Origin: Streptomyces sp. LBL
GTDB lineage: Bacteria > Actinomycetota > Actinomycetes > Streptomycetales > Streptomycetaceae
Assembly: GCF_029893585.1 (NCBI RefSeq)
Contig: NZ_JARXYX010000007.1
Location: 1-64,000, forward strand
DNA length: 64,000 nt
Direction: 5' to 3'
Under the pieces are notes generated by a model. That model did no database searches. It saw only the letters and a program-made list of their open reading frames with translations, and was not told the DNA's origin. Shown piece by piece: positions 51,000-60,021 of the stretch; positions within the stretch are counted from its first letter, which is position 1, and every line of letters begins with the position of its first letter. A program made the translations under genes and the position numbers.

Positions 51000-52067
51000 A
51001 TGAGCGATAAAACTCGCGATAGTGTGAACGCCCCTCAACAAGATTCAAACGAGCAGCAGGCCCAATTCGCGGCGCTTCGGGTCCTTGAACTGGCCACCAG
51101 TTTCTTGGCCTTCCAGGCCACGCATGTCGCAGCCCGACTCGCACTCGCCGACCACATCTGGAACGGTCACACGACTAAATCCCAGCTGGCGCAGATCACC
51201 CAGTGCGATCCTGACACCCTGGAGCGGCTGCTGCTGACTCTCATCGAGCTGGGGCTGCTCAGGTACGACGAATCAACCGGGGATTTCGAGCTTACCGATG
51301 CTGGACACATCCTCAGGGAGGACTCGCCGTTCTCGTTGAAGAACTACGTGCTCTGTCAGGGTGTTGCGTCCTACCCGGCGGCCGCTCACCTAGAGGAGAG
51401 CATCCGTACCGGAGAACCAGCCGCACCAGGAATTGACATATTCTCGCAGCTGAGGGAAAACCCCTCCCTGCTCGCGATCTTCACCCGAGCCATGACGGAC
51501 TTCGTCCATGCATTCAAAATGCCGACGGTGGGAGCGTTCGACTTCTCCAACGCCAACACCGTCGTCGACCTCGGAGGGGGTTCGGGCGTCCTACTCCAAG
51601 CGATACTCGAAAAGAACAGCCATCTGCGAGGAGTACTGTTCGAGCTGCCGGAGGTCGCGGAACTGGCAACCGCCAAACTGGCGGATGCCGAGATACTCAA
51701 GAGGTGCGACATCGTCAGCGGCGATATCTTCACCGACCCGCTCCCTGCCGGTGACGTCTACGTTCTGTCAGCGGTCCTGCATTGCTTCGGTGACGAGGAG
51801 GCGGCCAAGCTGCTCACCCAGGTTCGGGAAAGCCTTCCCGCCACAGGCCACCTGCTCATCCTGGAGGCCGTACGGCCGAGTGCTTCCAGCCTGCGGGTAG
51901 CAAGGCTGCTGGACCTTCACATGCTCAGCATCGCCGGTGGTCGCGAGCGGACCGAGGAACAATTCGCGGCTCTGCTCTCCCAGGCCGGCCTTTCGATATC
52001 GGATATCTACCCGGGAGACTCGTCACCCATTTCACTGCTGGTCGCAAAACCTACGGCGTCGGTGTAG
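51000..52067 (+). CDS. SAM-dependent O-methyltransferase (plant-OMT/hydroxyneurosporene type)
   Basis: 355 residues from the ATG at 51000; an in-frame GTG at 50991 would overlap the synthase stop and is possible. N-terminal dimerisation/winged-helix domain (ATSFLAFQATHVAARLALADHIW, RLLLTLIELGLLRYDES, FELTDAGHILRED). C-terminal Rossmann methyltransferase with SAM motif VVDLGGGSGVLLQ (188-200), GVLFELPEV, GDIFTDPLPAGDVYVLSAVLHCFGDEEA; His261 stands where the catalytic base of this OMT family lies. Expected to methylate a hydroxyl, for example a tyrosine-derived or P450-introduced one, on the cyclodipeptide. Co-transcribed with the synthase. Confidence 0.9.
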   Translation: MSDKTRDSVNAPQQDSNEQQAQFAALRVLELATSFLAFQATHVAARLALADHIWNGHTTKSQLAQITQCDPDTLERLLLTLIELGLLRYDESTGDFELTDAGHILREDSPFSLKNYVLCQGVASYPAAAHLEESIRTGEPAAPGIDIFSQLRENPSLLAIFTRAMTDFVHAFKMPTVGAFDFSNANTVVDLGGGSGVLLQAILEKNSHLRGVLFELPEVAELATAKLADAEILKRCDIVSGDIFTDPLPAGDVYVLSAVLHCFGDEEAAKLLTQVRESLPATGHLLILEAVRPSASSLRVARLLDLHMLSIAGGRERTEEQFAALLSQAGLSISDIYPGDSSPISLLVAKPTASV

Positions 52068-52199
52068 ACGTACTCTTCGGAACAACCGCCAGGCAGGCCG
52101 GGGCCGGCAAAACATCGGTGAGTCAATGGCAGGATGTGGACGACAGGCCGCGTGGGTGGAGTAGGCGACGCGGTGAGGCCGGCTGCATTCAGCGCCGAC

Positions 52200-52604
52200 C
52201 AGACGACCAGCGAAGCTGGCCGCCCGCGACCTGTGGACCGAGTCCGACCTCGTCTTCACGACCCGCTACGGCACACCGGTCGAGCCCCGGAACTTCAACC
52301 GGCGCTTCGCCTTCCGCTGTGCCGAGGCGGGGTCCGGCTGATCCGCGTCCACGACACCCGCCACACCTGCGGCTCGTTGCTGGCTGCTCTGGACGTCCAC
52401 CCGCGCATTGCGAGGCAGATCCTCCGGCACACGCAGATCTCGGTGACCATGGAGGTCTACACGCACGTGCCGTCCGAGCAGACCCGCAACGCGCTCCGCA
52501 AGCTCGGCGCGACGCTCGACGGCGGCCGATCAACGGAGATATCGGGTGAGGAAGTTGGACCGCTGCCTTCCGCCTCCGAGGAGGGCCAGGAAAAGCAGGC
52601 CTAA
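52200..52604 (+). pseudogene. Tyrosine recombinase (phage-type integrase), truncated and frameshifted
   Basis: Begins inside the catalytic domain with LAARDLWTESDLVFTTRYG, TPVEPRNFNRRFAFRCAEAG, hits a one-base deletion near 52335 (GAGGCGGGGTCCGG), and resumes RLIRVHDTRHTCGSLLAALDV, HPRIARQILRHTQISVTMEVYTHV. Box II Arg-His (DTRHT), HTQI and the nucleophile Tyr region are present; the N-terminal arm- and core-binding domains are missing. Remnant of an integrative element beside the cyclodipeptide cluster. Confidence 0.8.
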
Positions 52605-52631
52605 CTGCTCGGTCCGCAGCTGATCAACTGC

Positions 52632-52669
52632 GCAGGGGTCCAGCCAGAACGTTTCGGCTGGACCCCTGC
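52632..52669. terminator. Hairpin terminator, probably bidirectional
   Basis: 14-bp perfect arms GCAGGGGTCCAGCC (52632-52645) and GGCTGGACCCCTGC (52656-52669) with a 10-base loop, between the integrase fragment and the minus-strand GIY-YIG remnant. Confidence 0.75.
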
Positions 52670-52755
52670 CGTTGGGTGGGGAGACTGAGGACATGAATCT
52701 CCACGGCCGCCGCCGCCGCCGCTGCGGTCAGGGCGGGTTGCCGGGGAAGGGCTCG

Positions 52756-53219
52756 TCAGCGCTTGAGGTTCGCGAACGGCAGCACGCTGTGCAGCGCCTC
52801 GAACTCGGCAATCAGAGCCTTCTCGGCGTCGCGCGGGTGCGCGTCGGTCTTCCACGCGATTAACAGAGCGGAGTGATCCGCCAACTGCCAGACGTCCCGC
52901 CCGCCGTGGTGGCTGGTGCCGCCGACACCATGGCGAGCGTACTGCGCGAGCCCCTACGCAGACCGTGGCCGCTGGCGGCACCGGCATCCGCTTTGCCGAT
53001 GTAGACGACCTCGGCGCCGGCCACCCACTTCGCTGCGAGCTCTTCCACGCTCACCGCTGGATGACGCTGCTTGCGTCACCAGGCCGTGCTCGTCGCCAGG
53101 AAGACCGGGGCTGTCCCGGACGCCCGAACCACGACGTGGATCCCGTTGTCCGAAGGGACCTCGGAGACCGGGAGATCGGAGCTGTGCGAGCGCGCCGTCA
53201 CTTGGCAGTCCGAGGCCAT
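52756..53219 (-). pseudogene. GIY-YIG nuclease-like gene with nonsense codon and frameshift
   Basis: Reading from an ATG at 53219, the frame gives DLPVSEVPSDNGIHVVVRAS, GTAPVFLATSTAW then TGA (probably from TGG), continues RKQRHPAVSVEELAAKWVAG, AEVVYIGKADAG...GHGLRR. A one-base loss near GTAGGGGCTCG then shifts the frame, which resumes LAQYARHGVGGTSHHGGRDV, WQLADHSALLIAWKTDAHPR, ending ALHSVLPFANLKR at 52758. VVYIGKAD and the C-terminal half match the GIY-YIG-fold proteins common in actinobacteria. Two independent lesions make it a pseudogene. It starts 38 bases after the DUF499 stop, so it may once have been the last gene of that operon. Confidence 0.7.
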
Positions 53220-53257
53220 GCTGTGCCCTTCGCTGCCTGCATCGAGGACATCGCCGC

Positions 53258-56053
53258 CTATTGTTCGTACGTCTCAGCCTGGAGACCAAGCTGGCCGAGA
53301 CCCTCCTCAACGACCAAGTCAATGACATGCGGGGGTATCGGCTTCGAGGCTCGAACGGAGACGTCCAGTTCTACGCGGACCTCGGCGCCCTGTGCGGCGA
53401 AAGGCAGCACCGCCACTTTGACGACATCGCGAACTTTGTCGGCTGGTACATCTGCAATATGCAGTCGAAGACCAGTGGGGCCTACTGAGGGCGGCCTTGG
53501 CGCCGGTACCTCTGAGGTCGTCGGCTCTCTGGTCCCGGGGACAACAGCCGTCCCTGTTCGCGGGCTGCCCGTGTCAGAAGGATGCGCAGGCGGTGTCTCG
53601 GGGCCACGCAGGGCCTGGGCACGTGCGGCCCGTACCAGCCACGTGCCCGGCTGGAAGTCGATCTCATCCGGTGAGATCTCCTCCCCGATGCGGATAACTG
53701 CGTCGGCTGCCTGCCAAGTGGCGCCCGAAATGAGGCCGAAGACTCCACGTCTTACCCCCTCAGTGAGACAGTCTCGCAGCACCTCGACAGAGGCGAGTTT
53801 CGGTAGCCTCGGAAAGCGCCGAAATGCCTTGAGCAGGTCCTCTATCTCGACAGCTTCCACGTCTGCCGGAAGCAGGTCGAAGCGGTCCGACAACAACGCG
53901 GCGGGAGCGAGCCTGTCCAGTAGACCGTCACCTGACCGCAGTCGTTCCGTGACCCGTGAGGTGACGGTCTCGCTGGCGCGTGCGGCCCCGAGGTCTAGGT
54001 GCTGTGTGGAGGGCGGGGATCCGCCCGTGCCGTTGGCAAGCAAGAACACATGGCGGTAAGCCATGGTGAGCAGCGCGGGGAGTCGGTCCTCGGCGCGTAC
54101 GACCCTCTCGCGCAGGTCGTCCTGCTGTTCCTGATTGAACCGCTTCAGTCGGTGTACGTCGTCTCGCAGTTCGCGCATCGCCGCCAGGGTCCGCGCTAGT
54201 GCACGGGCACGGCCGAGGGCGCCTGTGTCGGGAGCGACTACGACCAGTGCGTTCTTGTTGGTGCGGCCGGACTGGTCGTATTCGCTCAGGATTCGATGGG
54301 ATGCGTCCCTGACGGTGACGGGTTCCGAGGGCTCGACCCGGTGCTCGGGATCGAGCAGAGCGAGTGTCAGACGAGGTTCGTCACGGACATCCGCAGAGCT
54401 CAGGACGCCGGTCTGCGTGCGCCAGGGAGACTTGGCCGGAGCCACACTCTTGGTGGCCTCTTCCAGTAGCTCGGCGATCGCGTCCTCGGGTACAGCGCTC
54501 TCACGCTCGACGATGACCTTGTTCAGGTTGGGCTCGGTGGTGAAACGGTAGCGGCCGCCCTCGTAGCGCATGTACCAGGCGACATTCTTGACGGTGTCCC
54601 GGACATCTTCGAGGGCGCCGCGAGACAGCCCCGGTCGGCCCACACCGACGGTCATCTGGGCGTCGGATGCCCCCAGGACCCTGTCGGAGCCGAAGGAGTT
54701 GACGAAGGCTGTCGTGGCGAGCTTGGTCGCGAGTCGCAGCTTCTCGATCTCGCCGCCGCGGCGCTGGTCCTCGATGCGGGCTCGCGAATCCTCGCGAATG
54801 ATGTCGGCGTTCAGAGCCGACAGGTAAGAACCACCGGTGATCTTCAAAATCTCGGCCCGCACCCCAGGATCATGAAGAGGGATGTCTCCCGGGTGGATGA
54901 GGGGGGAGACGCGCCCCTCCGCATGGAGAGCCTTGATGCTGTGCGCGAGGGTGCGCAGTGCTCCGCGCGTGCGCTGGAAGCCGGACAGCGAGCCCCAGCG
55001 ATGGGTGAGTAAGTCGATCAGCTCGGGGTGGAAGGGGTAAGCGGCCTCGATACGGTCGCGGTAGGCAGGATCACGGTAAACAGCCGGGAGAGCGTCACCG
55101 AACTGCTCGGCGTAGTAGTCGCCGTATGCGTCCGCCACTGCACGGCGCTGGGCAGGAGTTCCAGTGCTCTGGAACAGTCGGGTATGCAGGACAGGAAAGA
55201 TGTCATCGCCTTCCACCGGCGTGATGACGTTCTCCGTCCGGCCGAATATCTTCGCCAAGCGCTCCAGCAGGTCCTCATGGTTGATACCTGTGAAGTCTTC
55301 GAGGTGGGAAGCGGTGAGGGTCGCGACCAGGCAGGCGCCGGGGGTATTGGCGACAGCGGTGGTCAACTCCTTTATAAAGACGAGCGTGTTGGTGGTCAGA
55401 GCGCCCTGGTCGCCATCGGCAGTGATGGTCTTCGCCAGGTATTCGAGAGTCTCGTCCATAAGGATGAGGCAGGGCGTGTAGCGCTTGAGCAAGGCCACGA
55501 GATGGGCGGTGGAGGTCGCTTGGCGGGCCTCGTCCTCGGTTCGAACGTTCTCGTACGCTTCTTGCCCGCCAAGTTGAAAGGCGAGATGACCGAGCAGGGT
55601 ACGGCCCGGGGAACGGTTCTCCTTGGCACGATCTGGGGTCAGACCGGAGCCATCGAGGACTACGACAGTGGCTTGCGGAAGGCGGCCATCCACGATGGAG
55701 GGGGCGAGTTGGCGGGCGAGCCGGGTACGCGACAGAGCGCGGGCGTTGCCGAAAAGATGGTAGGCAGACAGCAGGGTGTGGGTCTTTCCGCCACCGAATT
55801 CCGTCTGCATTCTGTGTACTGCCTTGGCGGCGGGGTCTCCGGCCAGCCGATTCCCGATCTCGACAAGAGCGCTGCGCAGATTCTCCGTCAAATATGTTTT
55901 CTGTACGAAGATTTGGGCATCGCGGTAATCCTGTGGACCTTCTCCCTTGCTGACCAGGCCCAGGTCTGCGGCGAACAGCGCCTCGTCGAACGAGCCGTTG
56001 ACAATGTCCAGGTGCGGAGGGGCTATCTCGTTCCAACTCTTGAGGCCGGCCAC
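53258..56053 (-). CDS. DUF499-type ATPase of a predicted anti-phage operon
   Basis: 931 residues from a GTG (VAGLKSWNEIAPPHLDIVNG) with GAAAGGAA upstream. Walker A is TEFGGGKTHTLL (GGGKTH at 87-92), the Walker-B-like strand PCLILMDETLEYL follows at about 195, and AYPFHPELIDLLTHRWGSL, GFQRTRGALRTLAHSI belongs to the family's AAA/lid region. A helical middle (RALARTLAAMRELRDDVHRLKRFNQEQQDDLRERV) and a Pro-rich linker lead to a small C-terminal domain. DUF499 ATPases are found beside DUF1156 DNA methylases in predicted phage-defence islands; the next gene upstream here is such a methylase fragment, 41 bases away. Full length looks intact; its partner is not. Confidence 0.82.
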   Translation of the reverse strand: MAGLKSWNEIAPPHLDIVNGSFDEALFAADLGLVSKGEGPQDYRDAQIFVQKTYLTENLRSALVEIGNRLAGDPAAKAVHRMQTEFGGGKTHTLLSAYHLFGNARALSRTRLARQLAPSIVDGRLPQATVVVLDGSGLTPDRAKENRSPGRTLLGHLAFQLGGQEAYENVRTEDEARQATSTAHLVALLKRYTPCLILMDETLEYLAKTITADGDQGALTTNTLVFIKELTTAVANTPGACLVATLTASHLEDFTGINHEDLLERLAKIFGRTENVITPVEGDDIFPVLHTRLFQSTGTPAQRRAVADAYGDYYAEQFGDALPAVYRDPAYRDRIEAAYPFHPELIDLLTHRWGSLSGFQRTRGALRTLAHSIKALHAEGRVSPLIHPGDIPLHDPGVRAEILKITGGSYLSALNADIIREDSRARIEDQRRGGEIEKLRLATKLATTAFVNSFGSDRVLGASDAQMTVGVGRPGLSRGALEDVRDTVKNVAWYMRYEGGRYRFTTEPNLNKVIVERESAVPEDAIAELLEEATKSVAPAKSPWRTQTGVLSSADVRDEPRLTLALLDPEHRVEPSEPVTVRDASHRILSEYDQSGRTNKNALVVVAPDTGALGRARALARTLAAMRELRDDVHRLKRFNQEQQDDLRERVVRAEDRLPALLTMAYRHVFLLANGTGGSPPSTQHLDLGAARASETVTSRVTERLRSGDGLLDRLAPAALLSDRFDLLPADVEAVEIEDLLKAFRRFPRLPKLASVEVLRDCLTEGVRRGVFGLISGATWQAADAVIRIGEEISPDEIDFQPGTWLVRAARAQALRGPETPPAHPSDTGSPRTGTAVVPGTREPTTSEVPAPRPPSVGPTGLRLHIADVPADKVRDVVKVAVLPFAAQGAEVRVELDVSVRASKPIPPHVIDLVVEEGLGQLGLQAETYEQ

Positions 56054-56094
56054 GGGACGGAAATTCCTTTCGCTATGCGGGTGCTGGATCGGTA

Positions 56095-57320
56095 TCAGGG
56101 CTGCGTGCCGAAGAGAGTGAGCTCCTCGAAGTCCGGGGAGTACTTGGCAGCCCGTTCCGCCAAGTCGTCGCGATTGCCACCGAGACCGAGCAAGAGAGTG
56201 CGCTCACGAGAGCCTTCCGGCAGGAGCTGGGTGACGGCGGTGACCAGCGCCCAGAAAGCAGGCTCGGTGCCCGCGCCACTGGCGCCGAGCAGCGCGTCGA
56301 GTTCCTGGCGGCGGCCCTCGTCATAGAGCAGGCAGGCGGAGTGCATCACATCCACCCAGGAGGGACGCTGGCCGAGCGTGATGCTGCGGCGCTCATGAGG
56401 TCCGAGCAGCTTGTAGTCGGAGCCGGACTTTCGTATCAGCCCTCCCCGTACGGTGAGGGCGTCCAGATGAAGATCGAACGCGCGGCACAGCATGTATGCA
56501 TCATCTGCGGGAATTGCCAGACCGTCGTATGCCCAGCGCCAAGTGAGATAGAAGAGCGCACGGCTGTCCAGGCGCTCCAGGGATTCGCCTCCAGTAAGTG
56601 ACCTGGTGGCGTGTCGAGCCACAGCTTGACGAGCCAGCACCATCAGCTCGTCGACTCCCACCTCGTCTCCCGACAGGCGCAGGACACGGGAGTAGCGGGC
56701 GAAGACCTCGAAGGCGGGGCCGATGGCCGAGACGAAGTAGTCGGCGCCGGACAGTTTCATGTCATCGAAGACAGCAAGGCGTTCGGCGATGCGGGCATCC
56801 AGGTCGCGGACCACGTCGTCGTAGAAGCCGTCGGTGGCATCGCCCACCTTGCGGCAGACGAGTACCACTGAAGAGGCCAGCACTGAGCCGACGTTGTCGG
56901 TGGTGCGTCCTGCCCTTTCGGACTGCATTGGCCATGACGTCGTGACCTTCAGGCCGGCCCGACGCAGGGCGCGCAGCAGGTGTTCCCAGGCGGCGTTGTC
57001 GGTGTGGGCGAAGACCAACGAAACGATGCCGTCGTCCGCGACGACCCGGGCGACCTCGTCCAGAGCGCGCTGAAGGCGGGCCTCGAACTCGTCGCGGGAT
57101 ATGTACTCGGCGGAGTCGCGCTGGGCCCGATTCTGGATTACCTCGGCACGCTTGGGAGTCAGTGCGGTGGCGAAGAGTTCGGGGTACAGGTGTCCGATGG
57201 ACCTCTTGAGCCAGACGTAGAAGAAGTCCGAGAGGTCGCCGTACTGAAAGGCGTCGTAGTAGGGCGGGTCGATAATGACCGCGTCGAACTCACCGTCGGC
57301 AAAGGGAGTCGATGGAAGCG
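56095..57320 (-). pseudogene. DUF1156-associated DNA methylase, 5'-truncated
   Basis: About 400 codons of a large DNA (adenine-type) methylase: PFADGEFDAVIIDPPYYDAF contains the DPPY catalytic motif, followed by LSDFFYVWLKRSIGHLYPEL, TPKRAEVIQNRAQRDSAEYI and DGIVSLVFAHTDNAAWEHLL. The C-terminal half is regular helical sequence to the stop at 56095. The N-terminal 400 or more residues expected for this family (DUF1156 and the SAM-binding glycine motif) are missing: homology stops near 57320, where a plus-strand gene begins. The open frame continues to 57705, but only as antisense of that gene. Probably inactive. Confidence 0.75.
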
Positions 57321-57336
57321 GGAGGGGGTGAAGGGA

Positions 57337-58536
57337 ATGCGAACCAGGGCCGCGAGGCGTAGAAAGTCTTTTCGAGATCCCACGGCCCGGTACGTGGGCA
57401 GTGACGTCCTGAGTCAGGCTCTCGCGGAACTCGACGGCGCTCAACGGGACCTCCTCCTTCTGAGACTGCAAGGGGCTCCAACTGCCCAGGTGGCCCGTCG
57501 TCTTGATACGCCCCCATCCAACGTAGAAGCCGTTGTCGCAGACGCACTGGAGAACCTCCGCACTTCCGGGTACGCCGGCTCCCTCTTGGAGGAGATCCGG
57601 TGGGAGCACGGTCCACTCCGTTCCGAGGTGGTGAGAGCTCACTCCAGCGAAGTGGTTGTGCTGCAACGCTGCATCTGGCCTGAGTGCGAAGCCATCGTCA
57701 CTCAACCGCCCACAGGCCGAACGCGGTTGTACTGCTCGAGTGCGTGTCGACAGAAGGCATACAGAAGACGCCGAAGTGGGAAGGAGGCGCCGTCACTTCC
57801 CGCCCCGCCGAAGGCTCGTAGGCGCTTCACGGTCCGGGATCCTTGGGCCGATGTACCGGAACTCCCTGCGCCGTTCGCAGCGCTTCAGCACCCGGTGTTC
57901 AGGCAGCACATTGTGCCCCGCCTCGCGGCCTGGTCTCGTGGGATCAATCCCTCGCCGATGGGGGCACGCGTTCTGGGGGCGAGGCCCGGTTCTCTGGGCG
58001 TGGTGTGGAGCCTTGTCTCGCCTGAACTCGCCACCCACGGAGGATCTATAAGTGATTCCTATCGAATGCTGATCGACGGTTCTCATCGTGCACGTGCCAT
58101 AGCGCTAAGTTCCGTGGAGTCATTGCGTAGCGCGGCTCTTCGGGGGTATTGGCGCACACTGGCCGGCCTCGGAGCGAACTCCTGGGGGCGCTTCGGACAG
58201 CAGGCTTTGCCGTTGAGCTCGATGGCCCCTTCTGCGGCCCGCCATGGCGCAGCTAGAACTCTGACCAGTCCGATGTTTCTTGGGATACCTGCAATGAGCG
58301 GCCATGCTCGGCAACCTCACCGCGGGCTCCGAGGATGGATCCCGCTGCCATCGAGGACGACAGGAACTGCCTGGGCCATGCCGAGAGCGGATAGACCGCA
58401 TTGGCCGCAGTCCAATCCGGTCGGCTGGCAACGTGGCCGGACTCAGGCTCGCACGCGGGGGAGGAAGGGTATGGGGGGTCACCGGAAGGCGTCGGTGCGC
58501 AAGCGGTCAGGGAGGAAGGGGAGGCAGTCCGGGTGA
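57337..58536 (+). CDS. Putative DNA-binding protein: sigma-region-4-like helix-turn-helix plus zinc ribbon
   Basis: Starts at ATG 57337 (MRTRAARRRKSFRDP) after GGAGGGGGTGAAGGG; 399 codons to the stop, though coding character weakens after about 58090, so the true product may be shorter or the gene damaged at its 3' end. Residues about 20-70 look like a sigma-70 region 4 / LuxR-like helix-turn-helix (LAELDGAQRDLLLLRLQGAP, TAQVARRLDTPPSNVEAVVA). Residues about 105-140 hold a CIWPECEAIV...RLYCSSACRQKAYRRRR zinc ribbon frequent in actinobacterial regulators. No further domain recognised. Its start lies exactly at the break point of the methylase remnant. Confidence 0.6.
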   Translation: MRTRAARRRKSFRDPTARYVGSDVLSQALAELDGAQRDLLLLRLQGAPTAQVARRLDTPPSNVEAVVADALENLRTSGYAGSLLEEIRWEHGPLRSEVVRAHSSEVVVLQRCIWPECEAIVTQPPTGRTRLYCSSACRQKAYRRRRSGKEAPSLPAPPKARRRFTVRDPWADVPELPAPFAALQHPVFRQHIVPRLAAWSRGINPSPMGARVLGARPGSLGVVWSLVSPELATHGGSISDSYRMLIDGSHRARAIALSSVESLRSAALRGYWRTLAGLGANSWGRFGQQALPLSSMAPSAARHGAARTLTSPMFLGIPAMSGHARQPHRGLRGWIPLPSRTTGTAWAMPRADRPHWPQSNPVGWQRGRTQARTRGRKGMGGHRKASVRKRSGRKGRQSG

Positions 58537-58761
58537 CCCTCCACCTGACATGGCTGAGTACCGAGTACGGGTGCCCGTTCATGATCCGAATCGCCAGGGA
58601 AGTGAGGAGCACGAGCAGCCGTTCTGCCCAGCGCGTTTGCGACTGCCCAGCTTTCGCGCTTGCCGAGCTTCGGCGTGACTGGCTGAGAGCGAGCGTCATC
58701 CGGGAGACCCCGACCAAGATCTTCTCCCAGACTTCTCCCAAACGATCACCAGAGATACAGG

Positions 58762-58794
58762 AAGGGCCTGATCCTCACTGAGGATCAGGCCCTT
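58762..58794. terminator. Strong hairpin beyond the tRNA gene
   Basis: 16-bp arms AAGGGCCTGATCCTCA / TGAGGATCAGGCCCTT with a one-base centre (58762-58794), 18 bases from the tRNA 3' end on the minus strand. Probable terminator for the tRNA, and possibly also for the plus-strand gene to the left. Confidence 0.75.
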
Positions 58795-58811
58795 GACCTG
58801 GTACTTCCCTG

Positions 58812-58889
<78 letters not shown>

Positions 58890-58927
58890 CGCTGCTTGTC
58901 CTGCTTGTCGCGGCGACGTCGTTTACT

Positions 58928-59725
58928 TTAGCCCACTGGTGGCTGGAGACGAAATCCGGTTTTCGCGCGGTGGCGGGTGGGGTTCGGGCGGGTGTGGTCG
59001 AGGGCTACGAGCAGGATGGCGAGGGCGTAGAAGGCGAGGCCGAGCAGGAGGGCGTTGCCCAGGACGCCCCTGTAGCCGTGGAGGTCCACGTCCAGGAAGG
59101 GGTAGGGATAGCGGGCCGGAGTGCCGGGTGGCAGCAGTGCGCCGCGGGTCAGGGAGAACGCGAGGTAGGCCAGGGGGTAGAGGAGCCAAGGGGCGGCCTG
59201 GCGGAAATGCAGGCGGCCGGGGGACGTGAGGAGGAGCCAGTCCAGGAGGGCGGCGGCGGGGACCGCCGTGTGCAGGATCTGGTCGGAGAGGGTGAGCCAG
59301 CCCGTGGGAGCGGCGGTCCCGGTGGTGACGGAGCCTGTCATCGTGAACGGGCTCGCCTCGTTCGCCAGTAGCAGGTGGTACACCAGGCCCATGATCGTCA
59401 CGTAGAGCAGTGCTGACCCGGTCAGCGCCGACGGCAGGGGGCGGCGAGCGCTCCACGCCCGGCGGGCCGAGAAGATCATGACCAGTGCCAGCAGGACGCT
59501 GCTCTGGATCGTGAAGTAGCTCAGGACCCGGGCCGGGCTACCGAGGCGCAGGTCGATCATCACGCCCGCGGCCGCCGCCAGGGCGACCAACAGGCGGTAG
59601 GCGGCGGCCAGGGGGCGGCGTACTGGGGTCACCACCGCCGTGGCGGGGACGGGCGAGGGCAGCAGCGGGTGCATACCGGGGAGGGCGGGCAGGTCCGGGA
59701 TGTCCCTGGGTATCGGGGCGGTCAT
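58928..59725 (-). CDS. Pr6Pr-family integral membrane protein
   Basis: 265 residues with six predicted membrane helices. The family landmarks are visible: [15 protein letters not shown] in the second helix, [18 protein letters not shown], and [22 protein letters not shown] followed by [17 protein letters not shown] and [27 protein letters not shown]. The family is named for fungal FAR-17a/AIG1-like proteins; function in bacteria is unknown. Starts 840 bases from, and is on the same strand as, the tRNA-Pro. Monocistronic. Confidence 0.85.
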   Translation of the reverse strand: MTAPIPRDIPDLPALPGMHPLLPSPVPATAVVTPVRRPLAAAYRLLVALAAAAGVMIDLRLGSPARVLSYFTIQSSVLLALVMIFSARRAWSARRPLPSALTGSALLYVTIMGLVYHLLLANEASPFTMTGSVTTGTAAPTGWLTLSDQILHTAVPAAALLDWLLLTSPGRLHFRQAAPWLLYPLAYLAFSLTRGALLPPGTPARYPYPFLDVDLHGYRGVLGNALLLGLAFYALAILLVALDHTRPNPTRHRAKTGFRLQPPVG

Positions 59726-59898
59726 GCCCTCACGCTAAGCAGGACCGCCAAAAGGGGCGATACGGGCGGTCCGTGCGGGTTACTTCCTGCGCGGGCGCAG
59801 GGTTGGCCTGCGGGGTGGCACCCGGTTAAGGCCGGCGGAGTGCCACCCGGTTGGCCTGCGGGTGGCGACCGGGATGGCCGCCAGCTCGGTCAGTGTGA

Positions 59899-59992
59899 TG
59901 GCGACCGGGTTGGCCGACGGGGGCGGCGACCGGGGAGGGCCGACGGGGCGGCGACCGGGGAGGGCCGGCGGGGCGGCGACCGGGTTGGCCGA
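59899..59992. repeat. GGCGACCGGG(G)AGGGCCGACGGGGC direct repeats
   Basis: Four imperfect copies of a 22-25-bp unit in the 296-base gap between the metallophosphoesterase stop and the Pr6Pr start; no gene in the gap. Confidence 0.8.
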
Positions 59993-60021
59993 CAAGTCGG
60001 CGACCACGCCGCCCCCCGCGC

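Noticed and set aside
57337..57705. Minus-strand extension giving the DNA methylase its own start
   Set aside because: The extension lies antisense to the helix-turn-helix and zinc-ribbon codons of the plus-strand gene and contains no methylase motif.
58253..58741. Minus-strand frame of 162 codons before the tRNA
   Set aside because: Composition is irregular, with no motif and no ribosome site.
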